Positions 1-10,720 are shown, numbered from the stretch's first letter. The stretch is DNA of 64,000 bases from Chaetoceros tenuissimus (GCA_021927905.1 BLLK01000057.1:124001-188000); one strand, 5' to 3'. A program made the numbers and translations. Notes: a model not told the origin generated them from the sequence alone.

Positions 1-2472
1 GCTAGCAACCATGAAAAGAAATGATTCCTTTTTCGAACCGTCAGAATCAAGAAGTATTGAGGCACCGCAATTAGTAAAATAGACTTTCTGTGTATCAGTC
101 ATAAAAAATTTCTTCTTCTCTAGATTTGTAACGAATTGTTCCACGAGGTACTGAAAAGCCTCCTTTTCACTATTCATATGAGTAGGAGGAGCGTCGAGTA
201 TTTCAGCTTGTAGATAAGTACCTTCTTGTTGAAGTAAAGAAATTGCATCACAAATTTTTGTGGGTTGGAGATATGCACTCAGAAACAAATGCTCCATAAA
301 CTTAACTTTCTTTGAATCAGAAAGATCAGGAATACCTTTTACACAATTTGCACAAAAATCAGTTTACTTAAAAAGACACAGTACCAAAAGCATATTCAAT
401 TACTTACAGAATGGTAATTGTACAATCTTTTCGAGAAAGTCATACCCATTGATTCCAGCCCGATCATGAACAGTATAGTGCTCGTCAATACTGGCAACTA
501 CGAGTCGAGTATCAATTGCCAAATAGCACGTTATCGGGCTCTCACTTAAAAGAAGAAACACTGCCTCAAGCACAGATACAACAGTTTGGGAGTTACAGCG
601 ATCGAGGTCGTCTACGAATAAGCACATCCGTACTCTTCTAGAAGGTGAGTTCCTTTCTCTTAGATAATCAAATAGATATTCGGCTTCTTTCTTGATTTCA
701 CCCATATAACCCATATCTTGTGAGAAATCTCGACGAGAATGTTGACCTCCAAGGAGCGCTGCTTGGAATATCTCTTTAGAATTTCTTCGGAGATAAGGGA
801 GTACATCACGTTTGAAGATGAATACCTTATTCCAGAATGGAATAGGACTAATGGTGAGAGATATGATTCCTCCTATCCATTTATGAGAACGATTGTTTTT
901 AAAATCAAATATTGCTTTGGAAACAAGAAGCCAAATACCAATAGATGTTCCAGCGACAGCAAGAATGAATGATATAATAGACCAAATATAAAACTCCTGA
1001 AGCGCCTTCTTTCGCTTCTTCTGCTTCGTATCCCAGTCATCATTCTCATCTTCATTGGAAAGGGCAATGCTAGCTCGATGCAATCTTATTTCGTTGGAAG
1101 TGAACTCACTTTCAATAGCAGACCAGATATTTTCCATGAAAGATGCCCACAGGTTGTCAGTTCCATTGTAAGTCCATGCATTGAACTCAGCAAAGATGTA
1201 TTTTGTCTTTTGCTTCTCAAATATCCTCTCTGTACTAGAGCCCTTGTTTTGTTGTACCTCGCTCAATTGAAGTTTCTCCTTGATGAGTGTCCATAGCTTG
1301 GACTTTCCACAGCCCCATGGTCCAAAAAGTCCAACACAAAAGTACGCATCCGATTTCTCGGCTTGTTGCACAACATATGTGATTCCATCCGCGAATACCT
1401 GATAACCAAGTCTGTCTGGCGTCTTTTTTGGATCATCGTTAAGCCCAGTAATTTGGCTGTTGAAGCAGACTTTCATTCTGTTTTTTTGGCGAATAGTGTT
1501 GCCATAACCATCACCAAACTTAGAACAAACATCTAGCAAACTTCTTCCTTCACTGTTTGTGCATGATATTAAGTCTCTAAATTTATCCAACAATTCATCA
1601 AATATATCCTTCGGAAGATAAGGAGAAGAAGCAATATCAAATAAAATGGAGCTTCCAAGATTTTCTTGATCATCGCCAACGAGAATGGATCTATGTTTTT
1701 GGATTGCTTTAAGCTTTTCTTCCAAACTTATCATTGGGTTGAAGAATAGACAGTGGAGTGGAGTGAGATTACAATCATCCTCTTGTGCCCAATCATTAGC
1801 AGTGAATTCCTGACTGAGAGTTGGATCCTCACTACTGCAGATTGTATGGAGTGGGAATTCATCATGGCGGGATTTGATCCATGCGTTGACTCTTAAATTG
1901 TTCTTGTTATAATCACCTTTTTCATCTACTTCAATTGGAGACTTCTTTATCAATGCTGTATCGGCAATTATATATTCACCAAGTTGAGTGTGCTGTGAAG
2001 CATGAATGATAATCAACTTTTTACAATGTGCAAATGCCCAGTTATCAATCTCTCTACAAGAAGGTGGTATAAAGATTGATGTCAAAGATTTACAGCACCA
2101 GAATGCACTATCTCCAATGTACTCGAGATCTCTCGAAAGTTTGACAAACGCAAGTTTTGAACAAACCCAGAAAGCACTTTTCTCAATTCTCTTGACAGAA
2201 TCGGCCATGAACACTGTCTTGACATTCTTACAGCCGAAGAAAGTATACGTAGGAATCACTTCCACTCCTGGAAGAACAATAATGACCTCCCAAGCTTTTC
2301 TCTCTTTATTATTGTAAACAAGAAAATTGCGATTATGATAAACTCCTTTCAACAGTTTCTCTCCGTTGTAAAAGAGAGTCTTCTTGCCTTTGTACATGTG
2401 AACCCCTCCATCTTTGTACTTCTCACTGATCTCCTTCCATTCCTTATTTGTTAACTTCCGCAATAACCTCAT
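1..2472 (-). CDS. LRR_5 (BspA-like) protein fused to a KAP-type P-loop NTPase; 3' end outside the window
   Basis: The N-terminal ~180 residues are the LRR_5 domain shared by all family members here. A helical, ankyrin-like stretch follows (about 190-320), then a KAP NTPase domain. The Walker A motif GPWGCGKS lies near residues 384-391. Two hydrophobic segments (about 495-520 and 532-553) separate it from the Walker B motif LFVDDLDRC (about 618-626), as is typical of membrane-inserted KAP ATPases. A 72-nt GT-AG intron (336-407) joins LEKIVQLPFC to IPDLSDSKKV, a natural KAP continuation, and the frame stays open to base 1. The start is ATG 2472, aligned with the family start MRLLRKL; the frame upstream holds no ATG. 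KAP ATPases occur in animal neuronal proteins and in bacterial systems that include phage defence. A sensor or signalling role is inference. Confidence 0.85.
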
Positions 2473-2801
2473 ACCAGTAATCTTGCCAAAGTCTAGTTTC
2501 CTACTAGTCAAAATAGACTACTTTGCTTACTATTTGAAGCATGAAGCGGTGGGGAAATGGGGAGTAGAGGTGAGATAGAGGTTCTTGCGTTCATGGTTCT
2601 TGCTGTGTTGCTTTGTTGCTTGTCGGCACATTTATATGTACGTGTGTACGTACGTATTGATAACGCTTTTAATAACCGTCAAGAGAATGATCATTTCTTT
2701 TGCCTCTTTTAGTTTACTTCTTTTCTCAATCTCATTCACGACTTGGTCATGAAAAGTCTGTTTCAACCCTATTAATAAAAACAAGGAAAATACATTTTAA
2801 C
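2473..2801. other. Intergenic region between two LRR_5 genes
   Basis: This holds the 5' flank of the LRR-KAP gene and the 3' flank of the next minus-strand gene. The GGTATC...GATACC palindrome found upstream of most other family members is absent. A short alternating run of GTACGTAC type lies at about 2635-2655. No gene is seen. Confidence 0.5.
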
Positions 2802-3651
2802 TTATTCTCTCATATTATATTCAATACCCATCAAATCCAGAACATATCTTTTTACAACGGCGCTCTGATCGATATCCGCAAAAGGGTTCTCCTCCAAATA
2901 TCTCAAAGGAGTAATACCAATTCCATTTGGCTTTTTGAAAGATTTCAATCCTTGTTTCTTTACTATTTCATATATAATATCAGTCATTGGATTGAAGCTA
3001 CAGCATGCACGATGAAGTGCATATTCCTCGTCATCTCCATGGACATTTTTGATCCAAGCAGTTACTTCATCCGTATAGCCAGTCTCAATTTCATGAGGTG
3101 GTACCGGTCCAAAAGGTGATGCTTTGAATAAAGCTGCGCAAGTGTCAAGAGCGAGATAACCCAAGGAAGTGTGTTGAGGCACTTGGAAGATTAGCAACTT
3201 GCGACAATAGGTAAAAGGAATGTAACCAATCTCTCTACAAGATGGCGGAATAAAGATTGAAGTAAGGGAGGTACAGTTACTGAATACAAACGTTCCAATA
3301 AATTCCAAATTTCTCAAGAACTTGATAAAAACGAGACTAGTGCACCAAGAGAAGACCCAATCTTCAATTCGTCGTAAAGTATCGGCCATGATTACTACCT
3401 TGACATTCCCACATCTAATGAAAGTACCTTCAGGAATTATTTCAACTCCGGGGAGGAAAATGATGACTTCCCAAGATCCTCTTTCATCTTTATCATAGAT
3501 GAGAGGTCTGGCAATTGGAGCCCTTCCTTCCATCAACTGCTCTCCATTCCATGCATATGAGAGTCCTTTTGCCTCGAAACATGTGGACACCTGGACCCAT
3601 TTTGACTACTTCCGCCCATTCCTTCTTTGCTAATTTTCTCTGTATCTTCAT
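2802..3651 (-). pseudogene. LRR_5 family gene with one frameshift
   Basis: The start ATG 3651 gives MKIQRKLAKKEWAEVV, the family N-terminus, up to the conserved GVHMFRGKRTL. Against the consensus ACTCTC-TTTTAC-AACGGAGAG, this copy has four extra bases near 3545-3560, which moves the rest into another frame. From there the LRR_5 repeats (SWEVIIFLPGVEIIP onward) and the carboxy-terminal tail run without a stop to 2802 and end LDLMGIEYNMRE. It lies 330 bp from the LRR-KAP gene on the same strand. It is either a young pseudogene or an assembly error at one site. No splice sites near the break explain it. Confidence 0.7.
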
Positions 3652-3963
3652 TATGCAGACAAGATATAATGAAAAGTAGCATACTTTTTGCTTTATTAAC
3701 TCTTTGATCAAAAGATCCACTCGCACAGGTGTCAAGGAAAAGGCTTCTCACTTTATTGACACTGTAAAAGGCCTGTTTGTATGTTTAACTTCCTTTTACC
3801 CGTCAAGAGAATCTTCTCGTTTTGATCGGGAAGAGAGAAAGGGAGAACACAAGCGAAGACAAAGCAACACACATAATAGTGACTAACTTGTCTCATTATT
3901 GTTGTGGTACTTCTAATTCCAAGCAGTTCACTCATTACCATTCCTATTACCTCATATCAAACA
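3652..3963. other. Divergent intergenic region
   Basis: This separates the frameshifted LRR_5 gene (minus) from the Na+/H+ exchanger gene (plus), so promoters for both should be here. No family palindrome and no further gene is seen. Confidence 0.4.
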
Positions 3964-5784
3964 ATGGTCAACGCTACAGTCGCCAACATATTAAACAAGT
4001 TTCATGAAAATGAACATTTAAAGTCACAAGAAACATATGCACCGACAGCGACACCCCTCCTCGACGTCGAGGAACAACACGAAGAAGACGCCTATTCACT
4101 CACATTTCTAAACATTATCCTCATATCCTGCATCATTCTAGCCTACATTATCAAAGAACGTAAACTCTACTTTCTACCAGAATCAGCAGCGGCAATGTTA
4201 TTAGGCACAGCAGTAGGATTCATCGTCAATGTCTTTGTACAAGATGTGACTCTGTTTAAATTTTCACCTGAATTCTTCTTTTTTGTATTGCTGCCGCCTA
4301 TTATTTTTGAAGCGGGGTATGGACTTGATAAACAAGGTTTTTTTGAGAATATAGGTGCTATTACCATGTATGCCGTTTTTGGAACCATTATTTCGACTTT
4401 TACAGTGGGTTATTTGGTTTATCTATGTGGGAGACATGGGTACATTGATAACATATCGACTTCGAATCCATGGGAGGGTCTACTGTTTGGTGCATTGATT
4501 AGTGCCGTTGATCCTGTGGCGACATTGAGTATCATGAGTAATCCTGAATTGCAGTGTAATAAATTATTGTACAGTCTCGTCTTTGGAGAGGTAAGAAAGT
4601 ACATGACATACAGACAAATTTATATGTTTTTTATCACGGATGCTAACGAGCTATTACAGAGTGTACTCAATGATGCAGTGGCGATTGTGTTATTCAATAC
4701 ATTCAAAAACTTTTATGATCCAGATACACCGGATTTATCACGGTGGGATATACCCAAAGTATTCATAAGCTTTTTATCCACATCGGTTTTTTCAATCTTG
4801 GTGGGCGGAGCATTGGGACTCTGTACTTCCTACCTTTACAAACATTCCAATTTGAAAAATTATCCCAATATGGAATCGACATTATTGTTTTTAATGTGTT
4901 ACTTGTGCTATGCTGTGGGTGAATCACTGGGTTTGTCGGGAATCATGGCGTTATTCTTCAATGGGATTGTATTGAGTCATTACAATTCGCATAATTTATC
5001 CGAAAGTTCGAAACATGCAACTGAACAGATTTTTGCCACTCTGGCGACTATATCCGAGACCATTGTGTTTTTATACATGGGTATGGGAGTTTTTACGGGA
5101 CGGTTTGCAGATTGGAATTGGAGATTTAGTTTATTTGCCATGATGTTTTGTTTGATTGGGAGGTTTTTGAATATCTTTCCTCTCAGTTTCATTTTGAATA
5201 TTTTTCGGGAACGCAACAAGAGTCATATCAGTAAGAAAATGCAGTCTGTACTTTGGTTTGCTGGATTACGTGGAGCGATTGCCTTTGCATTGGCTGAAAA
5301 TTTTCCAGGTGATAATCGTGACACCTATGCGACGGGTACTTTGTCGATATGTTTCATGACAACCATTATCTGCGGAGGCTTTACGGAGCGGATGCTTGCT
5401 GTTACTGGTATGAAGGAAAATCATGATGACAAAAACATTCTTGACGATCGTGAAGTTGAAGATGGTGAAGAAGAAACATTTTTCGATGATAATAACTTTG
5501 CGATATTTTCAAGTCCAAGCAAAGATATGGAGGAAGCATACAGGGGCATCAAAAAGGTTGTAAATAAATTTGACAAGAAATATCTTGTGCCAAAATTTGG
5601 AGGAGAATTGGATTCGCCCAAACCAAAGGAAACTACAGTTGAACGAAAACTAGAACTTGAATTGGAAACAATGACCAGTAAGAAGAATTCAGATATTGAT
5701 GACGACAACATCATTGATGAATTTGAGCTCGAACCAATGCCCATAGGAAATGAAAATGGTCGTGCAAGGAGTTCATTCTTATAG
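3964..5784 (+). CDS. Na+/H+ exchanger, CPA1/NHE family
   Basis: A multi-pass cation/proton antiporter for plasma-membrane or endomembrane pH and Na+ control. A short hydrophilic N-terminus leads into about 11-12 hydrophobic segments. Family signatures include LPPIIFEAGY, the AVDPVA motif of TM5 and the acidic FGES-VLNDA motif, followed by an acidic tail of about 150 residues. The start is ATG 3964; the frame is open farther upstream but has no earlier ATG. A 69-nt GT-AG intron at 4591-4659 splits FGE from SVLNDAVAIVLF. It is a multiple of three and free of stops, so the unspliced frame stays open and would carry 23 extra residues inside the ion-binding motif. The spliced protein is about 583 aa. 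Confidence 0.9.
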   Translation: MVNATVANILNKFHENEHLKSQETYAPTATPLLDVEEQHEEDAYSLTFLNIILISCIILAYIIKERKLYFLPESAAAMLLGTAVGFIVNVFVQDVTLFKFSPEFFFFVLLPPIIFEAGYGLDKQGFFENIGAITMYAVFGTIISTFTVGYLVYLCGRHGYIDNISTSNPWEGLLFGALISAVDPVATLSIMSNPELQCNKLLYSLVFGEVRKYMTYRQIYMFFITDANELLQSVLNDAVAIVLFNTFKNFYDPDTPDLSRWDIPKVFISFLSTSVFSILVGGALGLCTSYLYKHSNLKNYPNMESTLLFLMCYLCYAVGESLGLSGIMALFFNGIVLSHYNSHNLSESSKHATEQIFATLATISETIVFLYMGMGVFTGRFADWNWRFSLFAMMFCLIGRFLNIFPLSFILNIFRERNKSHISKKMQSVLWFAGLRGAIAFALAENFPGDNRDTYATGTLSICFMTTIICGGFTERMLAVTGMKENHDDKNILDDREVEDGEEETFFDDNNFAIFSSPSKDMEEAYRGIKKVVNKFDKKYLVPKFGGELDSPKPKETTVERKLELELETMTSKKNSDIDDDNIIDEFELEPMPIGNENGRARSSFL

Positions 5785-5939
5785 ACTACCACATGGGTAG
5801 GGTAGTATTCCCGTTGAAATACATAATTCAAAATAAGGTTGCTATATTGTTTAATGTAGCTTCTGTATAGGTCTGATTATATGTAGCATGCATGCCTTCA
5901 AGGTACTGCAAACTTTTATCAATCATCTCTAGACCATTT

Positions 5940-7892
5940 CTAGACCCAAACCAGTCCATTGCCATACGTATCAGTGTTGTTGGTGCTCTTTTTCAAATCG
6001 TTCACAAGGATAGTCTCATCGGCCTCCATGGCAATATCATCAGGGGTACATCCATTACATATCTTTGGTTTTGCGCCAAACTCTTCCAGAATTTCCATCC
6101 ATTCCACAGGCTTCAAGCTAAGTACGTCTCTCAATAAGTCGGCAGGAGTAGGAAATTTAAATCCGCCGGTTGTAGCTACAAAAGCCTCATTGCTAGCAAT
6201 TCCCATCTCACCCACTTTTCGAATGATTAACTCTGGAGTCAATGCGCCCTTCTTTCTCTGCACTAAATCTAACGCGTCCTTGGTACCTACACAGGTCTTG
6301 TGATCATCTCCAAGTATGGATTGCTGCAACAACAATGCCTCTTCTAAATGTGCAATTGCGTCATCGTACAATTTCCATTTCAATTTGATACTTGCCAAGT
6401 TACAAAGTGTACTCGCAATCCCTAGAATCTTTTGCTCCGACCCAATTTTATCATGATTCAGTTTCTTTTCAAGCGGACTAGCAGTTGCCCTCTTGACATT
6501 CAATCGCTGTATTCTCAACGATTCTTCAAATGCTTTGGCAGCTTCTACGAATTGGGATAGTTCATACTGACAACATCCTATATTATTCAGCAATCTCGAG
6601 ATCTTGACATCACGATGTGATAAATTTCTTCTTCGAATGGTCAAGGCATTCTGAAATGCTAGATTGGCATAATGAAATTGACGTAATTCCATGTGTGCCA
6701 TTCCAAGTTGAGCATATGATATTCCTAGATCCAAATGAGTAACTCCTAAAGTAGTTCTTCGAACTGTAACAGCTTTGCGACTCATTTCAATAGCCTTTTG
6801 AAAATTCTTGAATCGCATATGAACAGTAGATAGATTGTGATAGGCCGTACCGACTCTATAATGATATGGACCGTACATTTCCGTGACACCTCGTAGTAAT
6901 TCTTCTAAAACTTCAATAGCTTCTTGATATTCGCCATGTGCAAGGTGTTGAGAAGCTAGTTGTTGGATAGCTTTGAGGTTCCGTTCAGTTTGTGACTTTT
7001 GTACTTCCATTCTAGATGCTGAAGACGATGAAAAGATGGAAGCATCTGATGATGGTGTCGATGATTTTGAACGCTGAAAGAAACGTTTCTTCTTCTTTCC
7101 ATCGGTAGCTGGTGAGGAGGGAGATTCATAATCCGTAGATTCAGTAATGACCCCTTCACTGACTGCTTGTAGCTTTGCCAATTGCCATAGAGGACCACCA
7201 GATGCATGAGAGTCATCATCATTTTGATCCTCCTCGTTCAATTGTTCAGGAGTCACTGGTGCAGTATTTGGTGTGTTGGAAGCACTAGAGCTAGAAGTAG
7301 GTACCATAGGAGGTTTCAATTGCTTCGTGGGAGTTTTCAATTCCGAGACTTCCTTTTCATTGGACATAGCATGTTTTTCCAGGATATCAAGAGTCTTTGT
7401 TTGAATGTGATCGTCATCTAAATCAATTGCTTCAATAGAAATATTTAAAGCATCAATTGTGTCCATCGTTGAATAGTTACTTGGTGTAGAGACATGACTA
7501 CTGCTACGAGTACCAGCACCTCTCTTCATCAAAAGACGTTTGCTATTTTTCGCCACCTCTGTTTCTTGAGATTGAAACGTGTGTTGACTCTTGACAGTCT
7601 TTTCAGCTATAGAAATTACATCTCTAGATTTCTTTTCCCTAGGTTTCTTCACTAAAGGACCGACACGCCATTGCAATCTTCGCTTTGGCTTTTTATGCGG
7701 ATTCAAAATATCAAATCTAGAATCATTTGGTGCGATAGTTGATGCATCTGAAGCGATAAAGTTCATCTTTGGCTTTTTCGAAGCGTTGTTGATGGTGTTG
7801 AGATCATGTAGACCTATGGCATCGGAATCATCGTCGAAATTTGTTTTATGAATGGAGAGACCCTGACTAGATGAATGGAATCCCAAAACCAT
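5940..7892 (-). CDS. Kinesin-light-chain-like TPR protein
   Basis: A 650-aa protein starting at ATG 7892. The first ~300 residues are low-complexity and basic/Ser-rich (KKPKRRLQWRVGPLVKKPREKK) and probably disordered. From about residue 315 there are four to five tetratricopeptide repeats of the ~42-residue kinesin-light-chain type, with the recurring pattern A.....A......G..H......Y.NL, for example YHNLSTVHMRFKNFQKAIEMSRKAV. These repeats form a protein-binding scaffold; the partner is unknown. The tail (about 560-650) has a conserved-looking segment with PTPADLLRDVLSLKPVEW. No introns are needed. Its 3' end converges on the exchanger gene. Confidence 0.8.
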   Translation of the reverse strand: MVLGFHSSSQGLSIHKTNFDDDSDAIGLHDLNTINNASKKPKMNFIASDASTIAPNDSRFDILNPHKKPKRRLQWRVGPLVKKPREKKSRDVISIAEKTVKSQHTFQSQETEVAKNSKRLLMKRGAGTRSSSHVSTPSNYSTMDTIDALNISIEAIDLDDDHIQTKTLDILEKHAMSNEKEVSELKTPTKQLKPPMVPTSSSSASNTPNTAPVTPEQLNEEDQNDDDSHASGGPLWQLAKLQAVSEGVITESTDYESPSSPATDGKKKKRFFQRSKSSTPSSDASIFSSSSASRMEVQKSQTERNLKAIQQLASQHLAHGEYQEAIEVLEELLRGVTEMYGPYHYRVGTAYHNLSTVHMRFKNFQKAIEMSRKAVTVRRTTLGVTHLDLGISYAQLGMAHMELRQFHYANLAFQNALTIRRRNLSHRDVKISRLLNNIGCCQYELSQFVEAAKAFEESLRIQRLNVKRATASPLEKKLNHDKIGSEQKILGIASTLCNLASIKLKWKLYDDAIAHLEEALLLQQSILGDDHKTCVGTKDALDLVQRKKGALTPELIIRKVGEMGIASNEAFVATTGGFKFPTPADLLRDVLSLKPVEWMEILEEFGAKPKICNGCTPDDIAMEADETILVNDLKKSTNNTDTYGNGLVWV

Positions 7893-8734
7893 CTTGATAG
7901 TCTATGCTGTAGTGAATGTGGAGATTATATTTGCTTTGAATGTAGCAATTAGATGTCTGCAACAGATATGTAATAAAACTGTTGCATTTCAAAAACACAC
8001 AACATGAACATATCGTTTGTGTTGTATTCTCATCGTTGGAGTCACATTTCAAAAATTCAGATATGTTTTAACAAGACTCAAGTAGACATGCCTTGTCAAA
8101 TGACGTAATTAGGCGTTTCTTGACTCTAATCAGACTACTTCTTATTTTGAGAAAGTCAAATTGATCGTGCTGCATAGACTGAGCAGAGAATGAATACAAC
8201 TAATTTCAATCACATGCAAAATTTAGAGGTTTCATCTCTTGATCAGAAAAGCTTCAAAGAACTGATTGACTATTTGAGTGCTGAATAGGGGTCCAAGAAT
8301 GCAAGAGTGCGAGAATGTGAGAATTGTGCGTCTTGCATACGTTGCACAGGATAGTCGGATCGGATGAAACTAAAGTAGGTTGTCCTACATAGACGGAATG
8401 AATGAGAACCACTGATTGCTTCTTTTCCTTGCACTTAACATTCATAATACATGTAATGAATCTAGTGCCCCTTTATTTCTCTTCAATTGTTTCAGAAGCA
8501 ACTAAATATATACCAAAAAATAGATCTTGCTTGGTAATTGAAAAAAAGTAGGACGAAAACTCGGCTGGCTTGTAAAAAGACAAACATAAAAGGAGGACGT
8601 CAGGAAAGCGGCAAGAAGATCTTTCCTATCTTCTTTCTGTTACAAGTGAAGTAGATTTTCAAATAGTATCTAAGAGTGCCTCAGAAACAGCTACTTCCCT
8701 ACTAGCAACAAACATAAATTCTCATACTTTCAAA
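7893..8734. other. 842-bp divergent intergenic region
   Basis: This holds the promoters of the TPR gene (minus) and the Iwr1-like gene (plus). A TGACGTAA bZIP-type site lies at 8101-8108. One short ORF (8190-8288) is listed separately. Nothing else is recognised. Confidence 0.4.
8190..8288 (+). pseudogene. 32-codon ORF resembling the C-terminus of the local HSF-like gene
   Basis: ATG 8190 opens a 32-residue frame ending FKELIDYLSAE. The HSF-like gene at 62339-63094 has FHLLIDYLSANDEH near its end, and about 20 bases (ctgattgactatttgagtgc) are identical between the two sites. It may be a scrap of an HSF gene 3' end or a chance short ORF with convergent sequence. No HSF DNA-binding domain lies nearby. 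Confidence 0.3.
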
Positions 8735-10561
8735 ATGGCACGAACAGTATTACGAGTCAAACGAAGGAGAGACGATCCGACACCTCCATCCACATTTAAA
8801 CTTCAACCTGAATCTAGAAAACGACGACGAGGAGAGGAAGACGATGAAGAAACAAATGAATTGACCAACATGCTCTCCTCTTCACACTTTCAAAAAAGAC
8901 AGGAATCATCCCTTGTCACGATTGGAAGTAGCATCAAGCCACCTATTGAACAGGACAATGTTCAACCAATTTTATTTCGCAGAGTGGAAACAGTCAGTCA
9001 TAAACGGAAATCGCATCCGGATAATCATGTACAAGTTGTAGATGCTACACTAGATTTCGAAAAGCATCATGTCAAGCCTTTACCGCAATCTATTCAAGAG
9101 GAAACTGTACATTCTTCCAAAAAGCCTAGGATAAGTTTACAAATGGTGGATACGAAAATCATGTCCGAGTCGGAATTCTGGAGGCAACATTCTTCCACGG
9201 AGAATACAGAAGTGGGTCTAGATTGCAAAGAAAAGGAAGCAAAGGAAGAAACTCAGGCTTTATCATCAAAAAAGGATTTACGAGCGAGAATGCGACGAAC
9301 TGTGAGTAAAATGTCGACTTCATCGAGTACTTCGAATATATCCAGGGGGAAGAAAATTCTAGATCCAATTAGTCGACAGATACAAGATGGTTTGAGTAAT
9401 ATCCATTCTGTACCGAGTACGCAAGTCACAGAGGCGATTATGAAACATGTACAGCTTTTATTGCAATATCCAGACAAGGTGAATGTACTTTCCAATAATG
9501 GATCTGGGACGATATTGCATGCTTGTGCGCTTTACAATTCTGTGGAGGGTACCAAATATTTACTAGACAATTTAGCTTCCAAAATTGATTTTCAAAAGAG
9601 GGATAGTGATCATCATACCGCTTTGCAAATTGCACATTCGGTAGGTAGTCGTGGTGTAGTCGATGTCATTCAAACTTATTGGAGTGGTGATGATGGTGAA
9701 GATTTTGGAGAGGAAGAACGGGATGAAGATTTTATTTACGATGTGTATTGTGTTGATGATCATCATCACAAAAAGGATGGAAAGTTACATCATGCGCATA
9801 GTCATCATTTACCGAGAATACCTCAGGGACATTTGGAGCATCATCCACCGGGGGAATTACTTTCGACGGAATCTTTACCGAAACTTGCACAGAGTCCAAG
9901 ACCGCCATTGACTACTCCGCAAAATAGTATGAATCTTGATCCATCGTATCCACCTTCTACTACAAGTCATTTGAGTGAAGATGGAAGTATCCCTCCTGTC
10001 ATTTCATTAAAGGGAGGATTCGGATATTGGAATCAAGATGGTGAATTAGTTTTAGATATACATCCCGATGCAGACATGGCGGATTCGGATTTAGAAGACG
10101 ATGAATACGATTCCAATCGAGAAGATTGTGACGCCAATGAATATCCGGATGATGATGACTTGGACGATTTAAACAACTCCGATCATGAAGTAGGTCATCA
10201 TTTCCATGCCAATATTGAAAGAGGAACAGGAATGACTCCTCCTAGGTTTGCAAATGGACATGTAGAAGATAATCGATTGCATCAATATGAAGATTCCGAT
10301 GAGGAAGATGATTACTATTATGATCAGACTACTTACATGGATTTTCGAAATAGACCGGTAGATTTAGGTACATTGAAAGTGAGTGGAACTAGCAATGGAT
10401 TTGTCAGTAGCTTACATGATGAAAATGATGACGATGTTGAAGGTGAAGAAGAGTACAGCGGCATCATGTATGGAGCTGACTCTGAGCGATGGAGCAATGA
10501 ACGTATATATTGCGAGACGGAGGCATTTGATCCAATCATGGATGGAGATGATTCGGACTAA
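8735..10561 (+). CDS. Iwr1/SLC7A6OS-like RNA polymerase II nuclear-import factor with ankyrin repeats
   Basis: A 608-aa protein starting at ATG 8735. The N-terminus MARTVLRVKRRRDDP matches the start of SLC7A6OS/Iwr1 proteins. FRRVETV follows at about 81-87, then the Iwr1 signature DEDFIYDVYCVD (330-341), and DSNREDCDANEYPDDDD (about 459-475), the family's DSD-N-A-N-YPDE element. Between the N-terminal motifs and the signature, residues ~248-315 hold two ankyrin-like repeats (GSGTILHACALYNSVEGTKYLLDN; DSDHHTALQIAHSVGSRGVVDVI). In yeast, Iwr1 carries assembled Pol II into the nucleus. The ankyrin insertion and the long His-rich, acidic linkers are unusual for the family. The frame is uninterrupted. 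Confidence 0.75.
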   Translation: MARTVLRVKRRRDDPTPPSTFKLQPESRKRRRGEEDDEETNELTNMLSSSHFQKRQESSLVTIGSSIKPPIEQDNVQPILFRRVETVSHKRKSHPDNHVQVVDATLDFEKHHVKPLPQSIQEETVHSSKKPRISLQMVDTKIMSESEFWRQHSSTENTEVGLDCKEKEAKEETQALSSKKDLRARMRRTVSKMSTSSSTSNISRGKKILDPISRQIQDGLSNIHSVPSTQVTEAIMKHVQLLLQYPDKVNVLSNNGSGTILHACALYNSVEGTKYLLDNLASKIDFQKRDSDHHTALQIAHSVGSRGVVDVIQTYWSGDDGEDFGEEERDEDFIYDVYCVDDHHHKKDGKLHHAHSHHLPRIPQGHLEHHPPGELLSTESLPKLAQSPRPPLTTPQNSMNLDPSYPPSTTSHLSEDGSIPPVISLKGGFGYWNQDGELVLDIHPDADMADSDLEDDEYDSNREDCDANEYPDDDDLDDLNNSDHEVGHHFHANIERGTGMTPPRFANGHVEDNRLHQYEDSDEEDDYYYDQTTYMDFRNRPVDLGTLKVSGTSNGFVSSLHDENDDDVEGEEEYSGIMYGADSERWSNERIYCETEAFDPIMDGDDSD

Positions 10562-10720
10562 TCTAAATTTGAATACGTAGGCAGTCATACTCACATAATG
10601 AGGAATCATTGCTATACATATCTAGCAAGTTTTTAAAAGGAACATTTCAGAATGAAAATGCAAGTCCATTGTATGCATAGAATAGTTAGGCATTGTTGTG
10701 ATGAATCTATCTATACAGTA

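Noticed and set aside
2473-2511. Longer N-terminus for the LRR-KAP protein (13 extra residues)
   Set aside because: That extension would start at TTG; ATG 2472 aligns with the start of all other family members.
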